Assembly: GCF_038433135.1 (NCBI RefSeq)
Contig: NZ_JBCDMV010000019.1
Coordinates: forward strand, 1 to 64,000
DNA length: 64,000 nt
DNA from: Luteococcus sp038433135
GTDB taxonomy: Bacteria > Actinomycetota > Actinomycetes > Propionibacteriales > Propionibacteriaceae
Direction of reading: 5' to 3'
The notes below the pieces were generated by a model. The model did no database searches, had not been told where the DNA came from, and saw only the letters and a list, made by a program, of their open reading frames with translations. This document shows positions 41,931 to 50,676 of this stretch, piece after piece. A program made the position numbers and the translations under genes. The first letter of the stretch is position 1; each line of letters opens with the position of its first letter.

Positions 41931-41945
41931 CGCCCTGACAGCATT

Positions 41946-41988
41946 GCTGCTCGGCACGGACCGCACCTGGTGGTTCGTGCCGGGCAGC
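41946..41988 (+). other. 17-bp intra-operon stem-loop
   Basis: GCTGCTCGGCACGGACC (41946-41962) pairs with GGTTCGTGCCGGGCAGC (41972-41988) around a 9-base loop, with one mismatch and one G-T pair. It lies 16 bases beyond the binding-protein stop and 34 bases before the first permease. Hairpins in this position commonly protect the receptor mRNA or partly terminate transcription so that receptor exceeds permease. Confidence 0.75.
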
Positions 41989-42022
41989 ATGCCAACCGCT
42001 TGATTCCCAAAGGAGGGAAAAG

Positions 42023-43102
42023 ATGGCAACCGCTGTCGAAACCACCAGGGCCTCCACCAAGAAGGTGAAGAAGAACGCCCTCAGCGACGGTCAGGGCACC
42101 CTTGCCTGGATCCTCGTCGCTCCCACCCTGGCCGTGATCCTGTTCGTGGTCGGCATCCCGATCGTGCTCAGCGTGATCGAGTCCTTCTACCGCACCAGCG
42201 ATGGCATCGACCCGACCACCGGCATGGCCCAGTCGGGCACCAAGTTCGTCGGGCTGGACAACTACATCAGCGCCCTGACCAGCAATTCCGGCGCGGTCGA
42301 CGGCGTCTTCGGCTCGATGGGCCGGTTGATGAATGCCTTCGTCAACAACATGTACTTCACCGTGATCTGCGTGGCGATCGAGACGGTGCTCGGCGTGGCG
42401 ATGGCGCTGATCATGGCCCGGGCCTTCAAGGGAACCGGCCTGGTGCGCGCCGCCATCCTGATCCCCTGGGCCATCCCCACGATCGTCTCCGCCAAGCTGT
42501 GGTCCGTGATCTTCGACACCAGCGGCGTGATGAACAAGATCTTCGGCAAGCAGATCCTCTGGCTGGGTGACTCCGCGGCCTCGCAGTGGGCCGTGATCAT
42601 GGCCGACGTGTGGAAGACCGCCCCCTTCATCGGCCTGCTCACCCTGGCCGGCCTGCAGACCATCCCGGCCGAGGTCTACGAGGCCGCCAAGGTGGACGGC
42701 GCCACCGCCTGGCAGCAGTTCACCCGGATCACCCTGCCGATGGTCAAGCCCGCGCTGGTGGTCGCCGTGCTCTTCCGTACCCTGGACACCATGCGCATGT
42801 TCGACCTGCCCTATGGCTTGATCGGGCCCAACAAGTACTCCGTCGAGACCCTGAGCATGTTCGCCTACCAGGAGGCCGTGAGCCAGCGCTACGGCCCGGC
42901 TGCCGCCTACTCGATCCTGCTCTTCCTGCTGATCTGTCTGGTCGCCTTCCTGTTCATCAAGTTCCTTGGTGCTGATGTCGTCGGTGACGACGAGTCCCGG
43001 GCCAGGAGCGATCAGCGCAAGCGGCTGCGCAAGCTGCACAAGCAGCAGGTGGCGCGCACCAAGGCCAACCAGACCATCACCAGTGGGGAGAGTGCGGTAT
43101 GA
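42023..43102 (+). CDS. Sugar ABC transporter permease (MalF-type)
   Basis: A 359-residue permease with about seven helices. The ATPase-contacting EAA loop reads EVYEAAKVDGATAWQQFTRITLPMVKPAL, a good match to the CUT1 consensus. A ribosome site AAAGGAGGG is seven bases before the start. The C-terminus has an extra basic helix (RARSDQRKRLRKLHKQQVARTK) in the cytoplasm. The stop overlaps the second permease by ATGA. Confidence 0.93.
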   Translation: MATAVETTRASTKKVKKNALSDGQGTLAWILVAPTLAVILFVVGIPIVLSVIESFYRTSDGIDPTTGMAQSGTKFVGLDNYISALTSNSGAVDGVFGSMGRLMNAFVNNMYFTVICVAIETVLGVAMALIMARAFKGTGLVRAAILIPWAIPTIVSAKLWSVIFDTSGVMNKIFGKQILWLGDSAASQWAVIMADVWKTAPFIGLLTLAGLQTIPAEVYEAAKVDGATAWQQFTRITLPMVKPALVVAVLFRTLDTMRMFDLPYGLIGPNKYSVETLSMFAYQEAVSQRYGPAAAYSILLFLLICLVAFLFIKFLGADVVGDDESRARSDQRKRLRKLHKQQVARTKANQTITSGESAV

Positions 43103-44031
43103 GCACCATGAATCTCACGGTCCCCGAGGGCCAGGAACTGCTCACCAAGCGTGAGCTGGAGACGCTGAACAAGCCCAAGAAGTCCGGTGCCCAACTGGCC
43201 GGCGGCATTGCGTCGCTGTTGGGCATCGCCTTCATCATCATCTACTGCATCCTGCCCTTCCTCTGGATGGTGATCACCTCCCTGCGGCTGCCGACGATGG
43301 GTCTGAGCACGGACTTCATCCCCAACCCGGTCTCGGTGGAGAACTACCGGATCGCCTTCAACGAGAAGAACAACTTCCTCACCTCGCTGGGCAACTCGGT
43401 GCTGATCGCCACCGTCACCACGGCGCTGACGCTCTTCTTCGGCATCGTCGCGGCCTACGCCCTGGCGCGGCTGCGCTTCACGGGCAAGGCGCTGGTGCTG
43501 GCCATCATCATCGGCTGCTCGATGTTCCCGGCGATCACCATCCTGGTGCCGCTGCTGAAGATGTTCACCAACAACTACTCGTGGTTGCCGTTGAACTGGA
43601 TGAACCAGTACCAGGCGGCGATCATCCCGTCGCTGTCCTTCGGTCTGCCGCTGTGCGTGTGGAACCTGACGGCCTTCTTCCGGCAGCTGCCCGTCGAGCT
43701 GGAGCAGGCGGCCATGGTGGACGGTTGCACGCCCACCACGGCCTTCCGCAAGATCATCCTGCCGCTGGCCGCGCCCGGTATCTTCACCACCGTCATCCTG
43801 ACCTTCATCGCGGTCTGGAATGAGTACATGTTCGCCATGACCTTCCTGGCTGACAAGGACAAGATGACCGCCCCGGTGGCTCTGGCGGGCTTCCAGGGCG
43901 ACGCCGCCTACAACATCCCCTACGGCGCGATCATGGCTGCGGGCGTTGTGGTGACCGTGCCGCTGCTCGCCATGGTGCTGGTCTTCCAGCGCCGGATCGT
44001 GGCCGGCCTGACCGCAGGTGGCGTGAAGTAG
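43099..44031 (+). CDS. Sugar ABC transporter permease (MalG-type)
   Basis: A 310-residue second permease with six helices. The EAA loop is ELEQAAMVDGCTPTTAFRKIILPLAAPGI. The N-terminal 35 residues are hydrophilic. Together with the MalF-type permease and the receptor it makes up a CUT1 importer. Coupled by a 4-bp overlap. A terminator hairpin follows 16 bases later. Confidence 0.93.
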   Translation: MSTMNLTVPEGQELLTKRELETLNKPKKSGAQLAGGIASLLGIAFIIIYCILPFLWMVITSLRLPTMGLSTDFIPNPVSVENYRIAFNEKNNFLTSLGNSVLIATVTTALTLFFGIVAAYALARLRFTGKALVLAIIIGCSMFPAITILVPLLKMFTNNYSWLPLNWMNQYQAAIIPSLSFGLPLCVWNLTAFFRQLPVELEQAAMVDGCTPTTAFRKIILPLAAPGIFTTVILTFIAVWNEYMFAMTFLADKDKMTAPVALAGFQGDAAYNIPYGAIMAAGVVVTVPLLAMVLVFQRRIVAGLTAGGVK

Positions 44032-44047
44032 TCGCCGACCCGACCTG

Positions 44048-44081
44048 TCGGGGGCGCTGGGCTGTGGCCCGGCGCCCCCGA
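44048..44081 (+). terminator. Terminator of the sugar ABC operon
   Basis: TCGGGGGCGCTGGG (44048-44061) pairs with CCCGGCGCCCCCGA (44068-44081) with one T-G mispair over a 6-base loop, followed by TTTG. The 14-bp GC stem 16 bases beyond the stop codon is a clear transcription terminator. Confidence 0.8.
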
Positions 44082-44082
44082 T

Positions 44083-44112
44083 TTGTACGATCAACGCCAT
44101 CGCGCGTATAGT
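44083..44112 (+). promoter_or_regulatory. Predicted promoter of the first tRNA-Lys
   Basis: TTGTAC (44083-44088) and TATAGT (44107-44112) with an 18-base spacer. The expected start point would be close to 44119, just before the tRNA at 44125. Confidence 0.5.
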
Positions 44113-44124
44113 TGGCCAACGCGC

Positions 44125-44200
<76 letters not shown>

Positions 44201-44204
44201 CCAG

Positions 44205-44236
44205 AAAGGCCCCGATCAGTCATGATCGGGGCCTTT
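44205..44236 (+). terminator. Perfect terminator after tRNA-Lys copy 1
   Basis: AAAGGCCCCGATCA (44205-44218) and TGATCGGGGCCTTT (44223-44236) form a perfect 14-bp stem with loop GTCA. The 3' arm ends in TTT. Repeated exactly after copy 2. Confidence 0.88.
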
Positions 44237-44253
44237 CGCTGTGTTCGGCGGCC

Positions 44254-44321
44254 CCTCCACAAAGCTCGGGGATCCTGGTCACGTCGTGCTGAGGCAAGCG
44301 CGATGGCCGAGCCTGTCGAGG
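44254..44321. repeat. Palindromic repeat element, inverted copy
   Basis: CCTCCACAAAGCTCGGGGATCCTGG is a diverged form of one arm, and CCGAGCCTGTCGAGG (44307-44321) is the opposing arm. The central part differs from other copies. It lies between the two tRNA-Lys genes. Confidence 0.7.
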
Positions 44322-44328
44322 CCTCGAT

Positions 44329-44357
44329 TTGCGCCGTGGTTCCCGCAGGCGTAATGT
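44329..44357 (+). promoter_or_regulatory. Predicted promoter of the second tRNA-Lys
   Basis: TTGCGC (44329-44334) and TAATGT (44352-44357) with a 17-base spacer, 12 bases before the tRNA at 44370. It differs from the promoter of copy 1. Copy 1 ends in a strong terminator, so an own promoter for copy 2 is expected. Confidence 0.4.
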
Positions 44358-44369
44358 TCCTTCTCGCGC

Positions 44370-44445
<76 letters not shown>

Positions 44446-44450
44446 ACCAG

Positions 44451-44482
44451 AAAGGCCCCGATCAGTCATGATCGGGGCCTTT
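44451..44482 (+). terminator. Perfect terminator after tRNA-Lys copy 2
   Basis: Same 14-bp stem AAAGGCCCCGATCA / TGATCGGGGCCTTT with loop GTCA as after copy 1. Confidence 0.88.
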
Positions 44483-44499
44483 CGCTGTGTTCGGCGGCC

Positions 44500-44568
44500 C
44501 CTCCACAAGCTCGGGGATCGTGGTCACTTTGTGTGCGGACGCAAGGACGGTGGCCGAGCCTGTCGAGG
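44500..44568. repeat. Palindromic repeat element, inverted copy
   Basis: CCTCCACAAGCTCGGGGATCGTGGTCAC at one end and GTGGCCGAGCCTGTCGAGG (ending 44568) at the other form the arms. Same orientation as the copy at 44254-44321, which is part of the local duplication. It directly precedes the aldo/keto reductase stop. Confidence 0.75.
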
Positions 44569-44574
44569 CCGGCC

Positions 44575-45474
44575 TCAGCGGTGCGGCTGCTCGTCGTGGA
44601 CGCAGGGGGAGGCATCCAGCAGGGCCACTTCCTCGTCGCTGAGCACCAGCTCAACGGCCTTCGCGGAGTCGGTGATGGACTCCGGGCGGCTGGCGCCGGG
44701 GATCGGGATCAGCCGGTCGTACTTTGCCAGCCCCCAGGCCAGCACCACCTGCTGCGGGCTGACCCCGTGCGCACGCGCCACCTCGCCGAAGGCATGGAAG
44801 CGGTTGCCCACATTCGTCGCGCCGCCGGCGCAACCACCCAAGGGGCTCCACGGCAGGAAGGCGATCTGGTTCTCCTGGCACACGGTCAGCGTGTCGGTGG
44901 AGCAGCGGAAGCTGGGGGAGAACTCGTTCTGGACGCTGACCAGGCCGTCGGAGCCCAGCACATCGCGCGCGATCTCGATCTCCTCGACATTCGCATTGCT
45001 GATGCCGACGGCCTTGATCAGGCCCTGCCGCTTGAACTCCGCGAAGGTCTCCACCACCTCGCCGTAGACCTGCCAACGGTCCGGGCGGTGCCACTGGTAC
45101 AGATCGATGCACTCCACCTCCAGCGCGCGCAGGGAGGCCTCCAGGGCCTTGCGGAGATAGTCCTTGGAACCGTCGCGGCCCCAGGTCTCACCCTCGCCGC
45201 GGGTGATGCCACCCTTGGTGGCCACCACCAGCTCGTCGCGATTGGCGACGCCGCGCAGCGCGGTGGCCAACACGCGTTCGTTGTGACCCATCTGGTCCCA
45301 ACTGGGGGCGTAGATGTCGGCGGTGTCGAAGAAGGTGATGCCGGCGTCCAGAGCGGCGTGCACGGTGGCGTTGGCCTGCTCCTGGCTGGGCTGGGGGCTG
45401 CGCGCCATGGAGAGCGGCATGCAGCCCATCCCGATGGCGCTGACGGTGAAGGGTCCAAGCTGTCGAGTCTTCAT
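44575..45474 (-). CDS. Aldo/keto reductase
   Basis: A 299-residue NADPH-dependent oxidoreductase with a TIM-barrel fold. The catalytic tetrad is Asp50, Tyr55, Lys87 and His129 (TFFDTADIY, VATKGG, LYQWHRPD). Cofactor-binding segments include IPIPGASRPESI. Related to YajO/Tas and proteins acting on small carbonyls. It is divergent from the C5-epimerase-like gene with a 102-bp gap. Substrate unknown. Confidence 0.9.
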   Translation of the reverse strand: MKTRQLGPFTVSAIGMGCMPLSMARSPQPSQEQANATVHAALDAGITFFDTADIYAPSWDQMGHNERVLATALRGVANRDELVVATKGGITRGEGETWGRDGSKDYLRKALEASLRALEVECIDLYQWHRPDRWQVYGEVVETFAEFKRQGLIKAVGISNANVEEIEIARDVLGSDGLVSVQNEFSPSFRCSTDTLTVCQENQIAFLPWSPLGGCAGGATNVGNRFHAFGEVARAHGVSPQQVVLAWGLAKYDRLIPIPGASRPESITDSAKAVELVLSDEEVALLDASPCVHDEQPHR

Positions 45475-45576
45475 GCGTTGACGCTAGCTCACGTCGCCCG
45501 GAGTGATCGCAACGCCGTGTTTGCGACGTCCTCGATCGGGAAACGTCGTGATGGGCGAATGACCTAGACTTTGGCC

Positions 45577-47052
45577 ATGTCCTTTTCACGCCGCGCGACA
45601 CTGGGGCTGATGGCGGGTCTGCCGGCGGGCCTCGCGCTGGCTCCCGTCCCCGCGCTGGCCGCCCCCAAACCCACCGACGATGGCCTGATCGACGTCACCA
45701 GCTTTGATCGCTCGGTCAAGCTGCTGCAGCCACAGATCTCCGCGGCCGCCGCCCAGGTGCCCCTGCCACTCCCGGACGCCCCCGCGGGCTCCACCGTCGG
45801 GCCGGACGGCGTGCTGCAGTACAAGGCGCCCGACGGCAAGTACTACCACCACCCGCTGATGATCGCGAAGTACATCATCAGCCAGGTGCGCCGTTTCCGG
45901 GAGACGGGGGATCCCGAACGTCTGCGGATCGCCCGACGGCATGCCGACGCGCTGGTGAACAGCTTCGTCTGGGTGGGGGATGCGGCCTTCCTGCCCTACA
46001 AACACACCTGGTACGTGATTGGCCGCACCTTTCCTCCGCGGTGGTACTCCGGCATGACGCAGGGGGTGGCGGTGAGCGCGATGTCCATGCTGGGCAGCGT
46101 TCCCGGCTGCGAGGAATACCTACGGCATGCGGAATCCCTGTTCCGTTCCTACCTGGTGAAGTACGTCAATGACCGGACGCCCTGGGTGAGCGTGGTGGAT
46201 GAGCGCGGTTTCCTGTGGCTGGATGAATACCCCTTGCCCCACCACCAGCCGTCGAAGGTCTACAACGGGCACTGCTATGCGGCCACCGGCCTGGTCGGGT
46301 ACCTGCGGGTGCTCGGGACATCCCGTCCGGATCTCACCCCGCTGGTCAAGGCGGTGGTGGAGGGCGCACTCAGCACCGCCTTCGCCTACCGCAACAACTG
46401 TCGGCTGCCGGGAACGGCATCCAGTTATGTGGTCAACGCCCGCCAGCCCCACCGCAACTACCATCCGATTCACGTCGAGCTGATGGACACCCTCTACCAC
46501 CTGACTGGACGGGGCGGCTTCGCCCTCACCCTGGACGGGATGGTCAACGACTTCACCGACACCCAGAGCGGCGGGCCGGTGATGATCGAAGCCGGCACCC
46601 ACCAGCTCTACAAGTTCAAGAGCGAGGGGCTGGTCACCGCGACTCGGACCTTCGTCACCGGCCGGGCCACGGGTGCCACCGCTTCCCACCGGGTGAAGTT
46701 CATGCGCGGCTTCGGGGCCAGCGGAAACTGGTTCCAGCTCACCAATGGTGCGCTGGCCGGCTGGTACATCCGGGAGGTGCCCGACGCCTCCTATCTGCGA
46801 GGGCTGGGCGTCGATGCGCACGTCTGGCGAAAGCCCCGCAGCGTCCAGGTCAAGGCGCGGGTTGCCTTGGTGGCCACCGCCTTCGACGCCAACGGTCGGG
46901 TGACCGCGCAGCGCAGCAAGCGGCTGCTCCGCGGCGCGAGGTTCACCTCCGACCGCCGGGCCTGCATCCAGGGGCGCCAGATGATCCACGTGACCGACGG
47001 TCCCTTCGCCGGCGTGTGGCTGTACGAGTGCCCGGCGGTGCGCTACATCTGA
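45577..47052 (+). CDS. Tat-secreted D-glucuronyl C5-epimerase-family protein
   Basis: A 491-residue protein with a twin-arginine signal (MSFSRRATLGLMAGLPAG...ALAA). The central part resembles the C-terminal catalytic domain of glucuronyl C5-epimerases, which convert D-glucuronate to L-iduronate in polymers: YYHHPLMIAKYIISQVRRFRE, PRWYSGMTQGVAVSAMSML, VYNGHCYAATGLVGYLRV and YHPIHVELMDTLYHLTG. The last about 130 residues (NWFQLTNGALAGWYIREV...GVWLYECPAVRYI) look like SH3-type wall-binding units. The last ten bases overlap gatD, which is on the other strand. Family assignment is fairly certain; substrate (a wall uronic-acid polymer?) is inference. Confidence 0.82.
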   Translation: MSFSRRATLGLMAGLPAGLALAPVPALAAPKPTDDGLIDVTSFDRSVKLLQPQISAAAAQVPLPLPDAPAGSTVGPDGVLQYKAPDGKYYHHPLMIAKYIISQVRRFRETGDPERLRIARRHADALVNSFVWVGDAAFLPYKHTWYVIGRTFPPRWYSGMTQGVAVSAMSMLGSVPGCEEYLRHAESLFRSYLVKYVNDRTPWVSVVDERGFLWLDEYPLPHHQPSKVYNGHCYAATGLVGYLRVLGTSRPDLTPLVKAVVEGALSTAFAYRNNCRLPGTASSYVVNARQPHRNYHPIHVELMDTLYHLTGRGGFALTLDGMVNDFTDTQSGGPVMIEAGTHQLYKFKSEGLVTATRTFVTGRATGATASHRVKFMRGFGASGNWFQLTNGALAGWYIREVPDASYLRGLGVDAHVWRKPRSVQVKARVALVATAFDANGRVTAQRSKRLLRGARFTSDRRACIQGRQMIHVTDGPFAGVWLYECPAVRYI

Positions 47053-47771
47053 CGGACGTGCTCGATCCGCTGGCGGCGCAGCTCGTCCAGCTCCGGCATC
47101 GGCAGCGGATCCAGCTCCCGGCCGAGCGCGAGTTCCAGCAGGTGGTCGGCCAGCTCCGGATTGCGGGGCAGCAGCGGGCCGTGCGGGTAGGTGGCGTAGA
47201 TCCACCCCTTGCCAAGTTGCTGCACGGCGCCCTCGATGCCGGTGCCGTCATTGCCCACGCCCACCTCAACGGTGGCCAGCGGCGTGGCCTTCGGGCCCAG
47301 GGTGGTGTGCCCGCCGTGGTTCTCGAAGCCGGTGATCAGGCTCTCGGTGCCGTCGGGCCTGGTCCAGCGGTGCAGCACCTCGCCGACTGCGCGCACCTCG
47401 GCCCGACGGGTGTCGACGTCGAGCATGCCCAGGCCGTCCACCACCTCGTCGCGGTCACCGACGGTGAGGGTGTTGCCGCAGATCTGGAAGCCGGCGCAGA
47501 CGGCCAGCAGCACGCCGCCATTCTCCACGCCGCGGCGCAGCCCGTCGTCGGCCTGCAGGGCGCGCAGCGCGCTGATCTGCGCCATGTCCTCCCCGCCGCC
47601 CAGGAAGTACAGGTCGGCGTCGTCGGGCATCGGTTCGCCGGGCTCGACGGTGACCACCTCGGCGTCGATGCCGCGCAGCTGCAGCCGCTTGGCAGCCACC
47701 TTGGCATTGCCCTGGTCGCCATAGATGCCCAGCAGGCTCTGGTAGACGACGACGATCTTGACGGGGTTCAT
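47043..47771 (-). CDS. gatD: Lipid II isoglutaminyl synthase, glutaminase subunit
   Basis: A class-I glutamine amidotransferase-like subunit that supplies ammonia to MurT to amidate the D-Glu of lipid II. The 242-residue protein has LYFLGGGEDMAQISALRAL, the nucleophile Cys92 in LLAVCAGFQICG and the catalytic His in IYATYPHGPLLPRNPELADHLL. Its start overlaps the murT stop by four bases; the two form the well-known amidation complex of Gram-positives and mycobacteria. Confidence 0.94.
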   Translation of the reverse strand: MNPVKIVVVYQSLLGIYGDQGNAKVAAKRLQLRGIDAEVVTVEPGEPMPDDADLYFLGGGEDMAQISALRALQADDGLRRGVENGGVLLAVCAGFQICGNTLTVGDRDEVVDGLGMLDVDTRRAEVRAVGEVLHRWTRPDGTESLITGFENHGGHTTLGPKATPLATVEVGVGNDGTGIEGAVQQLGKGWIYATYPHGPLLPRNPELADHLLELALGRELDPLPMPELDELRRQRIEHVRQM

Positions 47772-49051
47772 GCGAGGCCTCCGAGCTTGCGCAGCTTCTG
47801 GAACGGGGTGTAGGTGCTGACCACGTCCAGCACGCCGTCGATCCGTTGGCTGCTGATCGCGGTCATCAGGTCGTGCTCGATGGTGTGCTCCACGTCGCCA
47901 TAGGTCAGGCGAACGGCCAGGTCATGGGCGCGGGGGCCGGTGCAGACCACCCGGCGGCCCTGCAGCTGCTCGAAGTCGACATCCCACAGCCAGCTGACGT
48001 CACGACCGTCGGCGGCGATCGCGTCGATGGCCAACACCACCGGATCGGTGGAGACCAGCGCCAGGCTCTCCGCCCAGCCGGCCGGGTTCTTGGCCAGCAG
48101 GAGGCGGGCCTGGACGTCGCCGAAGGTGCCGACGGCGAATCGGCCGGCGGGGGAGGTGACCGTGGTCATGCCCCTCAACGCGATCTCGGGCTCGACGCCC
48201 ATCACCCGGGCCGCGGCCAGGGCGCAGGCGGCGTTGGCGCGGTTGAAGCGGCCGGGCACATTCAGCTCCAGCTGCCAGACGGTGCCGTCGCGCTCGATCA
48301 CCTGCTCACCGTCAACCCGGTAGTCGGGCTCGGGCTGGGCCAGCTCACAGTCGGTGCAGGCCCACGAGCCGCCGCCGACGATCTGGCCGTCCTTGCGGGC
48401 CAGCACCGATCCGCAGGCGGGGCACAGCGCGGCATCCTGCGTCCAGCCGGCGCCGGTGTCGATCCAGATGGCCCGGTGGGCGGGCTGGGCGGACCAGACC
48501 ACCAGCGGGTCATTGGCATTGGCCACCACCACGGGGCCCTGCTCGCCGGCCGCCTCCAGCGCGACCCGCCAAGCCCGGCCCAGCGACTTGATCTCGAAAT
48601 TGCGGTCCATCTGGTCCCGGCTGAAGTTCAGCATCACCAGCACCTCGGGGCGGCCCAGCCGGATCACGTCGGGCACCACCCGCTCGTCGGTCTCCAGGCA
48701 GGCGATGGTGGACTGGGGAGCCTCACCCAGCGCCGACGCGATGCCGGCGTGCAGGTTGGCACCGTCGGCATTGGTCACCACCGTGCGATCACTGTCGGGC
48801 AGCGACGCGCGGATGGCGGCGGTCAGCAGGTGGGTGGAGGTGGTCTTGCCGTTGGTGCCGGTGACCACGGCAATGCGCCGGTTGGCCAACAACTTGCCCA
48901 GGGCGTCGGGATCGATCCGGGTGAGCACCTGGCCCCGGATCGAGGCACCCGAGCCCTTTCCGGTGAGGCGGGAGGCGAGGGCCGCGGCGCGTCCGGCAAC
49001 AAGAGCTGCCCGAAGACGCGCGTCCGACAAGGCAAAGGGCGAACGTGGCAT
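47768..49051 (-). CDS. murT: Lipid II isoglutaminyl synthase, ATPase subunit
   Basis: A 427-residue Mur-ligase-like enzyme that activates the lipid II D-glutamate carboxylate for amidation. Its P-loop is VVTGTNGKTTSTHLL, followed by VVTNADGANLHAGIA, CLETDERVVP and MLNFSRDQMDR. Cys210, Cys213, Cys232 and Cys235 (CPACG...CTDCE) form the zinc ribbon typical of MurT. The start is uncertain: an ATG three codons upstream is also in frame and neither has a strong ribosome site. Coupled to gatD. Confidence 0.94.
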   Translation of the reverse strand: MPRSPFALSDARLRAALVAGRAAALASRLTGKGSGASIRGQVLTRIDPDALGKLLANRRIAVVTGTNGKTTSTHLLTAAIRASLPDSDRTVVTNADGANLHAGIASALGEAPQSTIACLETDERVVPDVIRLGRPEVLVMLNFSRDQMDRNFEIKSLGRAWRVALEAAGEQGPVVVANANDPLVVWSAQPAHRAIWIDTGAGWTQDAALCPACGSVLARKDGQIVGGGSWACTDCELAQPEPDYRVDGEQVIERDGTVWQLELNVPGRFNRANAACALAAARVMGVEPEIALRGMTTVTSPAGRFAVGTFGDVQARLLLAKNPAGWAESLALVSTDPVVLAIDAIAADGRDVSWLWDVDFEQLQGRRVVCTGPRAHDLAVRLTYGDVEHTIEHDLMTAISSQRIDGVLDVVSTYTPFQKLRKLGGLA

Positions 49052-49138
49052 GGCCACCATTGTGGCACTAGTGGCGCAGGCGCCTCTGGCAGTGGTGGTC
49101 GTGTCGCCCCTGACCACGGCTGGAGGCTCCGGTGGCCC

Positions 49139-49243
49139 AACCCTGCGAGGGTTGCACAGCGGGCACCCGGATCACGCCTGTTGAGGCGGACCGCCGGTGG
49201 CCGCGGATGCTTCGCCGGCACTGTTGCGCAACCCTCGCAGGGT
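49139..49243. promoter_or_regulatory. Two AACCCT palindromes upstream of the CitMHS gene
   Basis: AACCCTGCGAGGGTT (49139-49153) is a near-perfect palindrome, and AACCCTCGCAGGGT (49230-49243) is a second one. The two are in inverted relation, with centres about 91 bases apart. They lie in the 295-base gap between murT and the CitMHS gene, which begins at 49356. They may be paired operator sites or arms of a large stem; no regulator gene is adjacent. Confidence 0.5.
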
Positions 49244-49355
49244 CGTGGCCCGCAAGTCGTTGCTGGGATGGCTTCCCACGGCTACCTACCGTGTGGTTGG
49301 GTATGCCTCGGTCGTGGAATCACCCCTGACATCCACCCACGTCAAAGGAGACAGC

Positions 49356-50672
49356 ATGCTCGCAATCTGGGGCTATCTGATCGTCGCGCTCTTCATGGCG
49401 CTGATCATGACCAAGAAGACCACCCCCTTCGCCGCCCTGATCCTCGTCCCCCTGGTGATCGGCCTGCTGGCGGGGCTGGGTAGCAAGGTGGGCCCCTTCG
49501 GCCTGGCCGGCATCAAGGGCGTCGCGCCCACCGTCGTGATGCTGCTGTTCGCCATCCTCTACTTCGGGCTGATGATCACCGCCGGGCTCTTCGACCCGCT
49601 GGTGCGCTTCATCCTGCGGATCGTCAAGGGCGACCCGCTGAAGGTGCTGGTGGGCACGGCGATCCTGGCCGCGGTGGTCAGCGTCGACGGTGACGGCTCC
49701 ACCACGACGATGATCGTCTGCTCCGCCATGATCCCGGTCTACAAGCGACTGGGAATGAAGATGATGGACCTTGCGGTGATCGTGATCCTGGCCAATTCCG
49801 TGATGAACCTGCTGCCCTGGGGAGGCCCGACCGCGCGGATCATCGCCGCCCTGCACCTGGAGGAGGGAGCGCTGCTGCGGCGCATCCTGCCGGGCATGTT
49901 CCTGGCGATCGCGTGGGTGATCTGCGTCGCCTGGATCCGGGGTGTGCAGGAACGCAAGCGGCTGGGCATCCGGGAGCTGGACGACGAGGACATCGCCGCG
50001 ATGGATGCCACCATGACCGACGAGGATGACGCCCTGCAGCGGCCACGGATGCTCTGGCCCAACTTCCTCCTCACCATGGTGTTGATGCTGATGCTGGTCT
50101 TCGGCGGCATGTATGGGCTGCCGAAGATCCCCGCGGCCGTGCTCTTCGAGATCGGCTTCGCCGTCGCGCTCGTGCTGAACTACCGCAGCGTGAAGGACCA
50201 GCAGGCCATCATCAACATCCACGGCGCCAATGCCCTGCAGGTGATCACGATGGTGCTGGCGGCGGGCATCTTCATGGGCATCCTCAACGAGTCCGGAATG
50301 AGCCAGGCGATCGGTGAATCCCTGGCGCGCTGGGTTCCGTCGTCGCTGGGCGGGCAGTGGCCGTTGGTCACCGCGATCGTCTCCGCGCCCGGCACCTTCC
50401 TGCTCAGCAACGACGCCTTCTATCTGGGCGTGTTGCCGATCCTGGCCCAGACCGGCGAGCAGTACGGCTTCAGCGCCATGGACATCGGCGTCGCGTCGAC
50501 GGTGGGACAGGCCTTCCACCTGCTCAGCCCGTTGGTGGGCTTCATCTACCTGCTGCTCAACCTGACGGGAGTGGACATGGGGGCCTGGCAGCGGCAGGCG
50601 GGCAAGTGGGCCTGCGGCACCTTCCTGATCTTCCTGATCAGCATGTACGTCTTCGGCGGGGTGCCGCTCTGA
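49356..50672 (+). CDS. CitMHS family citrate/carboxylate transporter
   Basis: A 438-residue secondary transporter with about 11-12 helices. LVPLVIGLLAG and TVVMLLFAILYFGLMITAGLFDPLVRFILRIVKGDPLKVLVGTAIL are close to CitM/CitH of Bacillus. The SVDGDGSTTTMIV and LPWGGPTARI loops are the conserved substrate/cation regions. Transport of citrate as a metal complex with protons is the family norm; the exact substrate is not certain. A good AAAGGAGAC site lies seven bases before the ATG. No regulator or citrate lyase gene is near. Confidence 0.9.
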   Translation: MLAIWGYLIVALFMALIMTKKTTPFAALILVPLVIGLLAGLGSKVGPFGLAGIKGVAPTVVMLLFAILYFGLMITAGLFDPLVRFILRIVKGDPLKVLVGTAILAAVVSVDGDGSTTTMIVCSAMIPVYKRLGMKMMDLAVIVILANSVMNLLPWGGPTARIIAALHLEEGALLRRILPGMFLAIAWVICVAWIRGVQERKRLGIRELDDEDIAAMDATMTDEDDALQRPRMLWPNFLLTMVLMLMLVFGGMYGLPKIPAAVLFEIGFAVALVLNYRSVKDQQAIINIHGANALQVITMVLAAGIFMGILNESGMSQAIGESLARWVPSSLGGQWPLVTAIVSAPGTFLLSNDAFYLGVLPILAQTGEQYGFSAMDIGVASTVGQAFHLLSPLVGFIYLLLNLTGVDMGAWQRQAGKWACGTFLIFLISMYVFGGVPL

Positions 50673-50676
50673 GACG

